DNA of 64,000 nt. It comes from CAILZL01 sp049840395 (lineage in GTDB: Bacteria > Pseudomonadota > Gammaproteobacteria > Steroidobacterales > Steroidobacteraceae). Both the position numbers and the translations under genes were made by a program. Shown one piece after another: positions 44,400 through 53,200 of this stretch. The notes beneath the pieces are model-generated. The model saw nothing but the letters and a program-made list of their open reading frames with translations. It was not told the origin of the DNA and searched no databases. The stretch lies in NCBI GenBank assembly GCA_049840395.1, contig JASGLD010000005.1, positions 1,302,001-1,366,000 on the forward strand, read 5' to 3'. Within the stretch, counting starts at the first letter, position 1. The number at the start of each line of letters is the position of its first letter.

Positions 44400-45008
44400 T
44401 CAGGGCAATGAAAAACCTGCTCGCCTCAGTGCCCCCGCCAGCCAGATGAGGGGCAGGCCCGTTAGCGCTGTCGGGTCCTGTGAGTCGATGCGCTCGAACA
44501 GAGTGATGCCCAGCGCTTCGGCTTTGAAGGAGCCGGCGCAATCCAGCGGATTTTCAGCAGCAATGTAGCGGACAATTTCCTCGTCGCTGAGGCTGCGGAA
44601 TTTGACGATGGTGGTATCGATATGGGCTTCGTGCCGGCGCGGTTGTGGCGTAATGACGTGCACGGCCGTGTGAAAAACGATTTGGGTGCCGCTGGCTGCT
44701 TTCAGCTGGGCGGTGGCTGCCTCGCCGCTGCCGGGCTTGCCTAGAATAACTGCCCCGCGGACTGCGGCTTGGTCTGAGCCGATCACCACGCTATCGGGAT
44801 AGCGGGCGGCCGCAGCCTCTGCCTTGGCTTTGGCCAGCCGGTACACCAGGCTGGTGACATCTTCCCCGGGTAGCAGTGCTTCATCCACGCCTGGCGAGTG
44901 CACTGCAAAAGGCAGGCGCAGGCGTTCCAGCAGTTGCCGCCGGTAAATAGAGGTGGAGGCCAGTACCAGGCTGTGGGGGCTGGTTGAAGAGGGGCGGGGG
45001 GAATTCAC
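44400..45008 (-). CDS. maf: Maf-like nucleoside triphosphate pyrophosphatase (YceF type)
   Basis: A house-cleaning pyrophosphatase for modified nucleotides (m7GTP in the E. coli YceF group), 202 residues. The signature 'LVLASTSIYRRQLLERL' lies near residue 15, with 'VDEALLPGE' and 'VVIGSDQAAV' (the catalytic-type Asp). 'LGKPGSGEAATAQLKAASG' and the C-terminal 'ERIDSQDPTALTGLPLIWL' are also conserved. It lies between rluC and yceD on the opposite strand, matching the gammaproteobacterial rne-rluC-yceF-yceD-rpmF neighbourhood. Confidence 0.94.
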   Translation of the reverse strand: MNSPRPSSTSPHSLVLASTSIYRRQLLERLRLPFAVHSPGVDEALLPGEDVTSLVYRLAKAKAEAAAARYPDSVVIGSDQAAVRGAVILGKPGSGEAATAQLKAASGTQIVFHTAVHVITPQPRRHEAHIDTTIVKFRSLSDEEIVRYIAAENPLDCAGSFKAEALGITLFERIDSQDPTALTGLPLIWLAGALRRAGFSLP

Positions 45009-45097
45009 CTGAATGGATACCTTCTAATGTGTTGATTGGTTTCGGGTCGGTGGGCCGATCCCTTTGCAAATACAAGGGCTTAAGGTCGTGGAAGTTT

Positions 45098-45126
45098 TTG
45101 ACAGGGCAAAAACACGCCCCTATGAT
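45098..45126 (+). promoter_or_regulatory. Consensus promoter of yceD-rpmF
   Basis: -35 TTGACA (45098-45103), a 17-base spacer, and -10 TATGAT (45121-45126): one base from the perfect sigma70 consensus. The predicted transcript start is about 45132-45134, only 2-4 bases before the yceD ATG at 45136. Confidence 0.88.
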
Positions 45127-45135
45127 ACGCGCCCC

Positions 45136-45702
45136 ATGTCGCGACCCCCGGCCGAACCCCCTTTCCAAACCACCCAGTGGGTGGTGGATGCGACGGTGCT
45201 GGCTCATGGTGGGCTGACCTGGGAACACGAGTTTAGTGATACGCGTTTCGAGCGCTTGACCGATGTGGCGGTGTCCAACAAGCCTGCTGTGGCGGTCGAG
45301 TTGCAGTTTGACACGTTGGACAAGCGACCGGTGATTCACGGTGAGTTGCAGGGCAAGGTGGAGCTGATATGTCAGCGTTGCTTGACCTCAATGCAGTATC
45401 CCGTACACGAATCGTTTGACTTGATGTTGATCGACAGCGAAGCGGAACTGGCGTTAGTGCCAGAGTCGCACGAGCCGTGGATTGCTAATGCCTCGCGTTT
45501 GGATGCATTCGATCTGGTAGAGGAACAGCTATTGCTGGCCTTGCCATTGATCGCCAAGCATGAAGACGAGCGCGAATGTGCTAGCAATATTGCTGCATCT
45601 TCAGCGATGGATGATGCGGTTGAACAGCATGCTGCAGAGCATGCTTCTGCCGAGGTACAGCGACCGTTTGGTAATTTGCGCGATTTGTTACGCAAGCAAT
45701 AA
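45136..45702 (+). CDS. yceD: YceD / DUF177 family protein (23S rRNA accumulation)
   Basis: A 188-residue member of the DUF177 family, which accompanies rpmF in most bacteria and has been linked to 23S rRNA levels. The conserved Cys motif appears as 'VELICQRCLTSMQYPV' (CxxC). The acidic 'DLVEEQLLLALPLIAKHED' and C-terminal 'PFGNLRDLL' are also typical. ATG 45136 gives a family-like length. A frame open from 45064 includes the promoter and is unlikely to be translated there. With the promoter so close, the mRNA would be leaderless. It lies 86 bases upstream of rpmF. Confidence 0.88.
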   Translation: MSRPPAEPPFQTTQWVVDATVLAHGGLTWEHEFSDTRFERLTDVAVSNKPAVAVELQFDTLDKRPVIHGELQGKVELICQRCLTSMQYPVHESFDLMLIDSEAELALVPESHEPWIANASRLDAFDLVEEQLLLALPLIAKHEDERECASNIAASSAMDDAVEQHAAEHASAEVQRPFGNLRDLLRKQ

Positions 45703-45788
45703 GCCAGTCGCTATGGATTGAATTCGATTAAGAAGGGGCTGAGTGGTCCCGCTTTGGTCCCTGTTGAAGTTTTTAGAGAGTAACGATC

Positions 45789-45980
45789 ATGCCAGTTCAA
45801 AAAAGCCGTCGAACCCCATCTACCCGCGGCATGCGCCGCGCTCACGATAAACTGACCGCTCCGACCTTGTCGGTGGATGCGACTTCGGGCGAAACCCATA
45901 CCCGTCATCGCATCACGCCGGATGGTTTCTATCGCGGTAAGAAAGTCATCGAGACCCGCGAAGACAAACAGGCCGAGTAA
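45789..45980 (+). CDS. rpmF: 50S ribosomal protein L32
   Basis: A 63-residue ribosomal protein. The N-terminus 'MPVQKSRRTPSTRGMRRAHD' is the conserved L32 start (MAVQ.nkpTrSkRgMRRsHD type), followed by 'GETHTRHRITPDGFYRGKKV'. It lacks the four zinc Cys found in some L32 forms, as in other gammaproteobacteria. It is between yceD and plsX, the standard order. Confidence 0.97.
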   Translation: MPVQKSRRTPSTRGMRRAHDKLTAPTLSVDATSGETHTRHRITPDGFYRGKKVIETREDKQAE

Positions 45981-45984
45981 TCTG

Positions 45985-46004
45985 CCGGCCGCGCCGGTGT
46001 TTTT
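45985..46004 (+). terminator. Weak terminator or attenuator between rpmF and plsX
   Basis: A 5-bp GC stem CCGGC (45985-45989) with GCCGG (45993-45997), loop CGC, then TGTTTTT. It starts five bases after the rpmF stop. It may reduce read-through into plsX rather than end all transcripts. Confidence 0.5.
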
Positions 46005-46043
46005 CGGCGCAGCCAAGTCTTTGCCCTTAGGACCTTCAGTCCA

Positions 46044-47081
46044 TTGAGCACGCAGTCGTCGCCACCGCTGGGCAAGCAGCTGACAATCGCGATCGATGCA
46101 ATGGGAGGCGACCACGGGCCGCCGACAGCGGTGCCCGCTGTATTGGAAGTGCTCGCCCAACAGCCGGATATCAAATTCATTCTGGTTGGTCAGCAGGAAG
46201 TATTGACGCCCCTGCTGGCTAAGCGCGGTCGTGCCTTTGCCGAGCGTTTGCAAGTACATCATGCCAGCCAGGTCGTGGAGATGGGCGAGCGTCCGCAAGA
46301 TGCGCTACGTAAGAAAAAAGATTCTTCAATGCGCATTGCCATCGATCTCGTCAAAGAGGGCGTGGCCGATGCCTGTGTCAGTGCCGGTAATACCGGTGCC
46401 TTAATGGCTACGGCGCGGTTTGTGCTCAAGACCATTCCGGGTATCGATCGCCCCGCCATCCTTGGGCGTATTCCCGCGCATCATGGCCACACTTACATGC
46501 TGGATCTGGGTGCGAATGCCGATGCTTCGCCGGAGCATCTATTGCAGTTTGCAGTGATGGGCAGCGTGGTGGCCACCGACCTGCATGGCACGCCGCGTCC
46601 GCGTATCGGGCTGTTGAATATTGGTTCTGAAGACATCAAGGGCAATGAGCTGGTGCAGGAAGCCGCCAAGCTGCTGCAAAAAAGCACGCTCAACTACATT
46701 GGTTTTGTCGAAGGCAATGACATCTTCGGTGGTGAAGTGGATGTGGTCGTAACCGATGGCTTCACCGGTAATGTGGCGCTTAAAAGTATGGAAGGCGTGG
46801 CGCGCATGTTTGGCGCGGCGCTGAAGAGTGAATACACTCGGTCGCCACTGCGATGGTTGAGTTTGGTGACGTCGTTGCCCGTATTAAATTCATTTAAGAA
46901 GCGTTTTGATCCAGGCCGGCACAATGGCGCCAGCATGGTAGGCTTGAACGGCGTAGTGATTAAGAGTCACGGCAGTGCGGATGCGCCGTCGTTCGCCAAT
47001 GCCATCCGGGTGGCGATTGTCGAGGCGCGCAAGGGAGTGCCTTCGCAGGTCAGCCAGTTGTTGCAGGAACAGGTGCAATGA
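46044..47081 (+). CDS. plsX: Phosphate acyltransferase PlsX
   Basis: Converts acyl-ACP and phosphate to acyl-phosphate for phospholipid synthesis. The 345 residues match the family. 'LTIAIDAMGGDHGP' is the conserved N-terminus, with 'SAGNTGALMATARFVL' near 116 and 'TDGFTGNVALKSMEGVARM' near 236. The only start that gives the full N-terminus is TTG 46044; an AGGA at 46029-46032 lies 11 bases upstream, farther than usual. It overlaps fabH by four bases (ATGA). Confidence 0.95.
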   Translation: MSTQSSPPLGKQLTIAIDAMGGDHGPPTAVPAVLEVLAQQPDIKFILVGQQEVLTPLLAKRGRAFAERLQVHHASQVVEMGERPQDALRKKKDSSMRIAIDLVKEGVADACVSAGNTGALMATARFVLKTIPGIDRPAILGRIPAHHGHTYMLDLGANADASPEHLLQFAVMGSVVATDLHGTPRPRIGLLNIGSEDIKGNELVQEAAKLLQKSTLNYIGFVEGNDIFGGEVDVVVTDGFTGNVALKSMEGVARMFGAALKSEYTRSPLRWLSLVTSLPVLNSFKKRFDPGRHNGASMVGLNGVVIKSHGSADAPSFANAIRVAIVEARKGVPSQVSQLLQEQVQ

Positions 47082-48052
47082 AGTATTCGAAGATTGTCGG
47101 CACAGGCTCCTATCTGCCGGAAAAAGTGTTGACCAATGCCGACTTGGAAAAGTTGGTCGAGACCAGCGATGAATGGATTCGTAGCCGCACCGGCATCGAA
47201 CGCCGGCATGTAGTGGCGGAGAATGAAACCACCTGCGACATGGCTGAGCATGCAGCGCGTCGTGCCATGGAAGCTGCTGGTGTCACGGCAGCAGAAATCG
47301 ATTTGATCGTGATCGGTACAACCACCCCTGATCAAATTTTTCCGAATACCGGCTGTCTATTGCAGCAGCGATTGGGTGTGTTCGGTCCGCCGGCTATTCA
47401 ATTGGAGGCCGCGTGTTCCAGTTTCATTTACGCGCTGAGTGTGGCTGATAAGTTCGTTCGCCTGGGGGATGCCAAGTGTGCGTTGGTGGTCGGTGCCGAG
47501 TGTTTGACGCGTTTGGTCGATTGGAACGATCGCAACACCTGTGTGTTATTCGGTGATGGTGCGGGGGCGGTGATTCTCAAACCGTCCGAGGAGCCCGGAA
47601 TCTTGTCTACGCATCTGCATGCCAGCGGCGATTATGCGGATTTGTTGTACTACCCCACGGGGCCTTCGAAGCGTTACAACACCAGCGTGCCGCAGGGTAG
47701 TCAGTGTGTGATTCAGATGAAAGGCAGTGAGGTATTCAAGGTGGCCGTCAATAAGTTGGGCGGCATTGTCGATGAAACTTTGGCTGCCAACAATTTGGAT
47801 AAGAGCGCAATCGACTGGCTGGTGCCACATCAGGCGAATATGCGCATTATCCAAGGTATCGCCAAGAAACTGGATCTGCCGATGGAGCGAGTGATCGTTA
47901 CCATTGCCGATCAGGGCAATACTTCGGCGGCGTCGGTACCGCTGGCGCTGGACACCGGCATTCGCGATGGTCGAATCAAGCCGGGGTCGTTGGTGTTGCT
48001 GGAAGCATTCGGCGGTGGTTTTACCTGGGGTTCGGCTTTGGTGCGCATTTAA
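47078..48052 (+). CDS. fabH: Beta-ketoacyl-ACP synthase III
   Basis: Condenses acetyl-CoA with malonyl-ACP to start fatty acid synthesis. The 324 residues carry the full catalytic triad: Cys113 (LEAACSSFIYAL), His251 (PHQANMRI) and Asn281 (DQGNTSAAS). It opens with 'KIVGTGSYLPEKVLTN' and ends 'LLEAFGGGFTWGSALVRI', both family-typical. It is coupled to plsX. The usual followers fabD, fabG, acpP and fabF are absent here; an L,D-transpeptidase gene comes next, so the fab cluster is split in this genome. Confidence 0.97.
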   Translation: MKYSKIVGTGSYLPEKVLTNADLEKLVETSDEWIRSRTGIERRHVVAENETTCDMAEHAARRAMEAAGVTAAEIDLIVIGTTTPDQIFPNTGCLLQQRLGVFGPPAIQLEAACSSFIYALSVADKFVRLGDAKCALVVGAECLTRLVDWNDRNTCVLFGDGAGAVILKPSEEPGILSTHLHASGDYADLLYYPTGPSKRYNTSVPQGSQCVIQMKGSEVFKVAVNKLGGIVDETLAANNLDKSAIDWLVPHQANMRIIQGIAKKLDLPMERVIVTIADQGNTSAASVPLALDTGIRDGRIKPGSLVLLEAFGGGFTWGSALVRI

Positions 48053-48058
48053 TTACGC

Positions 48059-49012
48059 ATGGCTGTAAGTAGCATGATGGGCCAGATGTCGATCAAGAAA
48101 TTACTTGTTGCGATGTTTTTGCTGGGTGGGTACGTCGAAGCGGCGGAGTATCCACTGCCTGCGGGTAACGATGCAGTAGTCGGTGAAGTAACTTACGTCA
48201 CCACTCGCTACGAAGACACCCTGCTGGACATCGGTCGCAAGTACAGCATTGGTTATGAAGAAATGGTTGCCGCCAATCCGGGCGTCGATCCTTGGGTGCC
48301 GGGTGCCGATAAGCGCATCATGATTCCATCGCGCTACATCCTGCCGGATGCGCCGCGTGTCGGCATTGTGATCAATGTGTCCGAGCATCGCATTTACTAC
48401 TATCCCAAACCCGCGCCGGGTAAAACCGAGGCCACGGTGCAGACTTATCCAGTCAGCATCGGCAAGATGGATTGGAAGACGCCGCTGGGTCAAACCCGCA
48501 TTGCCGATAAGCGGATGAATCCGACCTGGTATCCGCCGGCATCGGTGCGACAAGAACATGCAGCACGTGGCGACTATCTACCTGCTGCTGTGAAACCCGG
48601 TAAAGATAACCCCTTGGGTGAATTTGCCATGCGCCTGGCTATTCCTGGTGGTGCCTACTTGATACATGGCACCAACAAGCCCACTGCCATTGGCATGGAT
48701 GTCACGCATGGTTGTATTCGTATGTTCCCGGAAGACATCGAGCATTTCTTCAAAGAGGTGCCGGTCGGGACACCGGTGCTGATCATTGATCAGCCTTATA
48801 AAATGGGTTGGTCGGGTGAAGAGTTATATATGGAAGTGCACTCGCCGCTGGAAGGCGGTGAGGTTAAGTGGGATCAAAGCCTGACGAATATCACTCGCAT
48901 GTTTGTCGCTGCAACGCGTGAACGTCCGGCGAGTTTGGATTGGCAAGATGCTGAAGGCGTGTTCCAGCGCAATTTAGGTGTGCCGTCTGCAGTCAAAGTT
49001 GTGCGCCAATAA
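48059..49012 (+). CDS. L,D-transpeptidase (YkuD; ErfK/YbiS type)
   Basis: A periplasmic L,D-transpeptidase of up to 317 residues that links proteins or other stems to diaminopimelate in peptidoglycan. The signal is 'IKKLLVAMFLLGGYVEAAE'. A LysM-like region follows ('DTLLDIGRKYSIGYEEMVAA', about 57-76). The YkuD domain carries 'AYLIHGTNKP' and the catalytic 'VTHGCIRMFPEDIEHF' (Cys219 from this start). The true start may be ATG 48086, just before the signal core. It follows fabH by six bases. A lipoprotein with a C-terminal Lys is encoded just beyond the shared terminator; it is a likely substrate (inference). Confidence 0.92.
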   Translation: MAVSSMMGQMSIKKLLVAMFLLGGYVEAAEYPLPAGNDAVVGEVTYVTTRYEDTLLDIGRKYSIGYEEMVAANPGVDPWVPGADKRIMIPSRYILPDAPRVGIVINVSEHRIYYYPKPAPGKTEATVQTYPVSIGKMDWKTPLGQTRIADKRMNPTWYPPASVRQEHAARGDYLPAAVKPGKDNPLGEFAMRLAIPGGAYLIHGTNKPTAIGMDVTHGCIRMFPEDIEHFFKEVPVGTPVLIIDQPYKMGWSGEELYMEVHSPLEGGEVKWDQSLTNITRMFVAATRERPASLDWQDAEGVFQRNLGVPSAVKVVRQ

Positions 49013-49148
49013 TTCGGCTAAGATTGCTTTAGATATGGATTTATTTTTGGTGTCGCAGGAGCGTAGGACAATTCTTTCATCAGTATTGGTCGATAACTGA
49101 CAAGCGGGTCGCCTTACTGTCATCGCCACACTAAACTTTTAACTCAAT

Positions 49149-49178
49149 AAAAAAGGCCGCAGTTTCTGCGGCCTTTTT
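49149..49178. terminator. Bidirectional rho-independent terminator
   Basis: An 8-bp stem GGCCGCAG (49155-49162) with CTGCGGCC (49166-49173), flanked by six A on the left and five T on the right. It can stop transcripts from both the L,D-transpeptidase side and the lipoprotein gene. Confidence 0.9.
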
Positions 49179-49201
49179 GCATCGAGCTAGTGGCGATCGA
49201 A

Positions 49202-49531
49202 TTACTTCGATACCGACTGCTTGAACATGCGATCCAGCTTCTGGTTGGTCGCATCGACGCCGGCTTGGGCGGTCTGAGCGGCTTGCAGAGCTTGATTTGC
49301 AGTGCTTTGTGCATTGTCGGCAGCCGACTTTGCAGCAGCGGCAGCGCTGTTGGCAGCAGTTGCGCTGCTGGCGGCGGAGTTGGCAGTGGCTTGTGCGGCA
49401 GCAGCATCCTGCTGTGCTTTTTGAGCCATTGCGCGTACTTCGTCGATAGCCTTGGTCTGGCAACCGGCAGCGGACAACAACACCAATGCAGCGGCACCGG
49501 CTTTCAAAGTGTTGGAAAAGGTCTTGTTCAT
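49202..49531 (-). CDS. Alanine-zipper murein lipoprotein (Lpp/OprI-like)
   Basis: A 109-residue lipoprotein. Signal 'LKAGAAALVLLSAAGC' has a lipobox SAAGC at Cys24. The mature part is one long Ala-rich heptad coiled coil ('AQKAQQDAAAAQATANSAAS' and further repeats). It ends 'LDRMFKQSVSK' with a C-terminal Lys, as in Lpp and OprI, where that Lys is joined to peptidoglycan. At about 86 mature residues it is longer than Lpp (58) or OprI. ATG 49531 has AGAGGGA upstream; an in-frame ATG at 49588 is not needed. It is convergent with the L,D-transpeptidase gene. Confidence 0.88.
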   Translation of the reverse strand: MNKTFSNTLKAGAAALVLLSAAGCQTKAIDEVRAMAQKAQQDAAAAQATANSAASSATAANSAAAAAKSAADNAQSTANQALQAAQTAQAGVDATNQKLDRMFKQSVSK

Positions 49532-49804
49532 GGGGTTATCCCTCTTAAAACGGCGGTAAGGAAACAACAAACATGTCACTCGATTCAAGGCTTGGTCTTG
49601 AACGCCTGCACCAGATATTCAAATCCAGTCAAGCTTGAGCCCTCAAAAGAATACAGGAATGTGACATACCGCAAAAGAATTTGTTCAATGAAGTCGGCCA
49701 CTTGCGACAGCGTATCTCGTCTTTATGGAGTTTGCAGATGATGGATCTGCAGCATTGCAATGCAGGAATAGGCCGAGTCTTACATCATAAAAAGTGAGTT
49801 GTGA

Positions 49805-50218
49805 CTACCAACAGTCGGTGGTGGTCGGCGTTCTACTCCCCGATTGAGTAAGTGTATAGGTGCCGCATGAATCGCTTACCTGTCCACCTTGTGGAGTGGC
49901 TCTGGCAGTGAAGGTTGTCGCAGTCTGTACACTTAAGTCAATTTTGTAGTACCCATTCGCCGTGACAAAGTCGCCACCCGAAGCCTTCAGCCCAAACGAT
50001 GTTGGTGTAAGTTGGTTAAGGGTGCCGTAGCTATTTTGCTGTAAGAAATATTTTTCTTGAGCCACTTGTATTTGTACTAGTGCGGCTTTGGCTTCGGAGC
50101 GATGCGATCTGCGAAGTTGGCTCTGGTAGCTTGGATAAGCAATTGCCGCAAGAATGCCGACGATTGCAATCACAATCAACAACTCGACCAATGTCACGCC
50201 ACGCTGTTCGGATTTCAT
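49805..50218 (-). CDS. pilE: Type IV minor pilin PilE
   Basis: A 137-residue prepilin. The class III signal 'MKSEQRGVTLVELLIVIAIV' is cleaved after Gly7, with Glu at +5. The +1 residue is Val rather than the common Phe. The head has 'AYPSYQSQLRRSHRSEAKAA', and the C-terminal pair of Cys (DSCGTYTL... and final CW) forms the D-region loop. AGAGGC precedes the ATG. It is the last gene of the minor pilin operon, 27 bases after pilY1. PilE with FimU, PilV, PilW, PilX and PilY1 primes pilus assembly. Confidence 0.92.
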   Translation of the reverse strand: MKSEQRGVTLVELLIVIAIVGILAAIAYPSYQSQLRRSHRSEAKAALVQIQVAQEKYFLQQNSYGTLNQLTPTSFGLKASGGDFVTANGYYKIDLSVQTATTFTARATPQGGQVSDSCGTYTLTQSGSRTPTTTDCW

Positions 50219-50245
50219 GAATGCCTCTTGTGTTTGGGAACGGAG

Positions 50246-53200
50246 CTAGTTTGCTCCGTTCTCCCTCCAGAAAGTTTTGGACCGCTGCGGAGCATCGGGA
50301 CAATTAAGTAAGACTTTTCCATTAGGACCAATACATGAGCCGCCGGAGCTTGCGGATGAAGAGGAGCTCGTTCCACCGCCGCCTAGTCCCGGTGATCCGG
50401 ACGATGTAGAGCCAGACGATCCGGATGATCCAGATGATCCGGCCGACCCGGATGATCCCGATGATCCTGCTGATGCAGAGCTGGAGGAGGTGCTGGTGGC
50501 TATCAATGCAGCGTTATTGATTATCTGTGTCGTGGAGGGCAGTCCACTTACAATGTATTCCTCATAGGCGGAGCTAAATTTGTTGGTGCCGGTTTGTACA
50601 TTCACGGCATAGGACCTGGCCTTGCCTGCAGCAGGATTACAGGAGGCGGTAGAAGAAGAAGGAATATAGCTGGTGAACAGAACTGCGCCGCTTACCGTGA
50701 CAGAGCTGGAAAGCATTTTCTCACCAGTGCCATTCAGGATGATCTTCCAACCCGGTGTGCCGGCAGCAATAGTTGGGGTGGTGCTTGAATAGACATTGCT
50801 GGTGATGTCCGTAAGAGCACTATCAGTCACCTTTGTATAAGTGTTGTAGATGCTTTGGGTTAGCTTGGTGTAGGGGTTGTAGTCACGAATGGTGTAGAAG
50901 CGGTCGGCAATGGCGGTGCTAAGCGGATGGCCGCGGTAGCCGGAACCGATGGCAATGTTGTAATAGCTCGCGCCTTTCTTCGGGTTAAACAAAGCAACAT
51001 CGGGTGCATTATAAAAACGTCGATTGTTGGCCAGTATATGTGTGGTTTCATCATGCGAGCCCAGTGATGCAATGACGCCGCCAGCTACCAATGAAGAGGC
51101 GGTACTGCCGTTGGTGATGTCGAAACGCCACAGTTGGCCGGCCATGTCACCCACATACATACGATCGGTATAGCCGTCGCCATCTGTGTCAACAATGGTG
51201 ATGTCGCTGGGGATCGCATGATCCATGCCGGCGAAATTTTGCGATGCGGTGGTGCCGCCGCTGGTGGCAATGCCCGGATAGCCGCCACTCCACAGTACCG
51301 TGCCGCGCACCGCGTCGACCATGTAAAGCGCCCGTCCGGATGTGTCGGCGGCCGTATAAGTGGGCGTCTCTTCGGTAAGGTCATAGCCGCCACCGAAGAT
51401 CAATACCAGCCGCTGATTGTTTTGAGTCGAGCCATCGTTGATTTTGACTCTGCCAACCGCCGGTGTGGACCAGGACTTGCCGATGTCCGGCAGACTTTCG
51501 GCGCCGAGCCGCCACGCGAATTTCGGCGCGTTCTTGTCGGTAATATCCAGTGCGTAGTAGCTGGAGCCACCGCGTCCCTGACTGAAGTACAGGAAGACAC
51601 GGTCACCGTCTGCGGTATCGACCACGCCGTCGCCATCGACATCGTACTTGTAGGTGCGCAGATTGCCGTCAAGGATGTATTGCTTGGTGTCGCCGGCTTC
51701 ATCGTCGTACAGATTTATCAAATTGCCCAGCGCATCCTGAGGTATGAATGCCCATTTTTCGACACCGGTCGAAACATCGATGGCGTGCAGGTAGCCATCG
51801 TTGGTGGCAAGGTAGATAAGAGCATCGTTGATCTTGGCCGTTGTTGTAGTGGCGGAGGAGTCGTTGCCGTAAATAACAATGGTTGGCTGCGAATGGATGG
51901 GGTCACCCATTGCGTGGCGCGCATCGGTGGTGTCGCCATCCGCATCTTCGTCTTGCACGTCAACACCGCGTGCCCAGTTGATCAGTGTGTCGCGCATGGC
52001 GCTTGAAACGCCCAGCATGGTGGATGTGATGCTGCTATTCGCAGTGTTGAAGCTTTGCATGCTGGCAACATACGGGCTGCTGCTCGGATTGCTGCCGATG
52101 TAAGTGTAAACAGTGCGGCTGGCCGGTGCGGGAATCAAATTCGCCGCGCCGCCTACCGTAACCAAGTTATTTTGCGTGGCCGAGCTTGACCAGAAGTCCG
52201 GTGAGGTGGCTTTAAAAAAGCCGGCCGTGCTGTCGACGGCAGGAGCATAGTTTTTATCGACTACTGCGCCGCCAACAAACTTATATTTTTTGACATTGCC
52301 TGGCCAGTGCCGGTTGGCAGAGGGTTGGAATACCGAGTAGTACAGATCTTCCAGCACCTGGGTTTTATTGAATGCGTTTACCGCCACGGAGGGTGAGGTA
52401 AAGGTACTGGCATCGGTTTTAATCGAATTGAATATCTTGTTGAACACGGCGCTGAGCGAGTTCAGGTCGTCCGCACTGTAAGCGGTGCCACCACCGGCTT
52501 TGCCGGCTGTTTCAAGATAGGTGAAGGCGCTGGTGGCGGAACTGCTGCTACCGGTGAAATCGGAGCCCAGACCAATAAAATACGTCGTTACATTCTGAGT
52601 TTCAGCGACACTGCTGTTGAGATCATTGCCATACATGTAAGTGGTCAGTGTGCTGAGACATGCGCCGCTGGTGCCGGTGTTGCAACTGCTGATGGAGCTG
52701 CTGGCCGAAGTTCTCATTGAATTGATCAGCGTATTGGCTGAAGTGTCGGCATTAGGTTCACCGTCGGTCAGGAAAACCGCATAATTTTTCTGACAGGAAT
52801 AATCCATTGGGCTGTCGTACTTGCTGGCACTTGATGAACTGCTCACGCGCGCTGCAGCGACGCTGGGTTTGGAGCAATAGTAGCCACCCGCTGTGGCGCT
52901 GTATGTGCAGCCGGCACTGCTGCTTGATTTAAAGAAGGTATAAGAGTCTCTGCCGAAATAAACGTCCTTACCTGCGAAGTATAGATAAGCCTCATAAAGT
53001 GATTCTGTCAGCGGCGTATTGCCTTCCGCTTCCCAGCTGTTCACTTCAGTGCTAATGGCGCTTTTTACCGAACTGATCGGCCCCATGGCTTGCGTGACCA
53101 TGCCACCATTGCCCTTTGCGTCGTAGCGCATCAAGCCGACGTTGATGCCCGAAGAGGAGTTAAGCAGCGTACTTATCGCGCTTTGCATGATCTTCAAGCG

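Noticed and set aside
50277..50567. An Asp/Pro-repeat open frame on the plus strand
   Set aside because: It is antisense to the Ser/Gly-rich C-terminal tail of PilY1.
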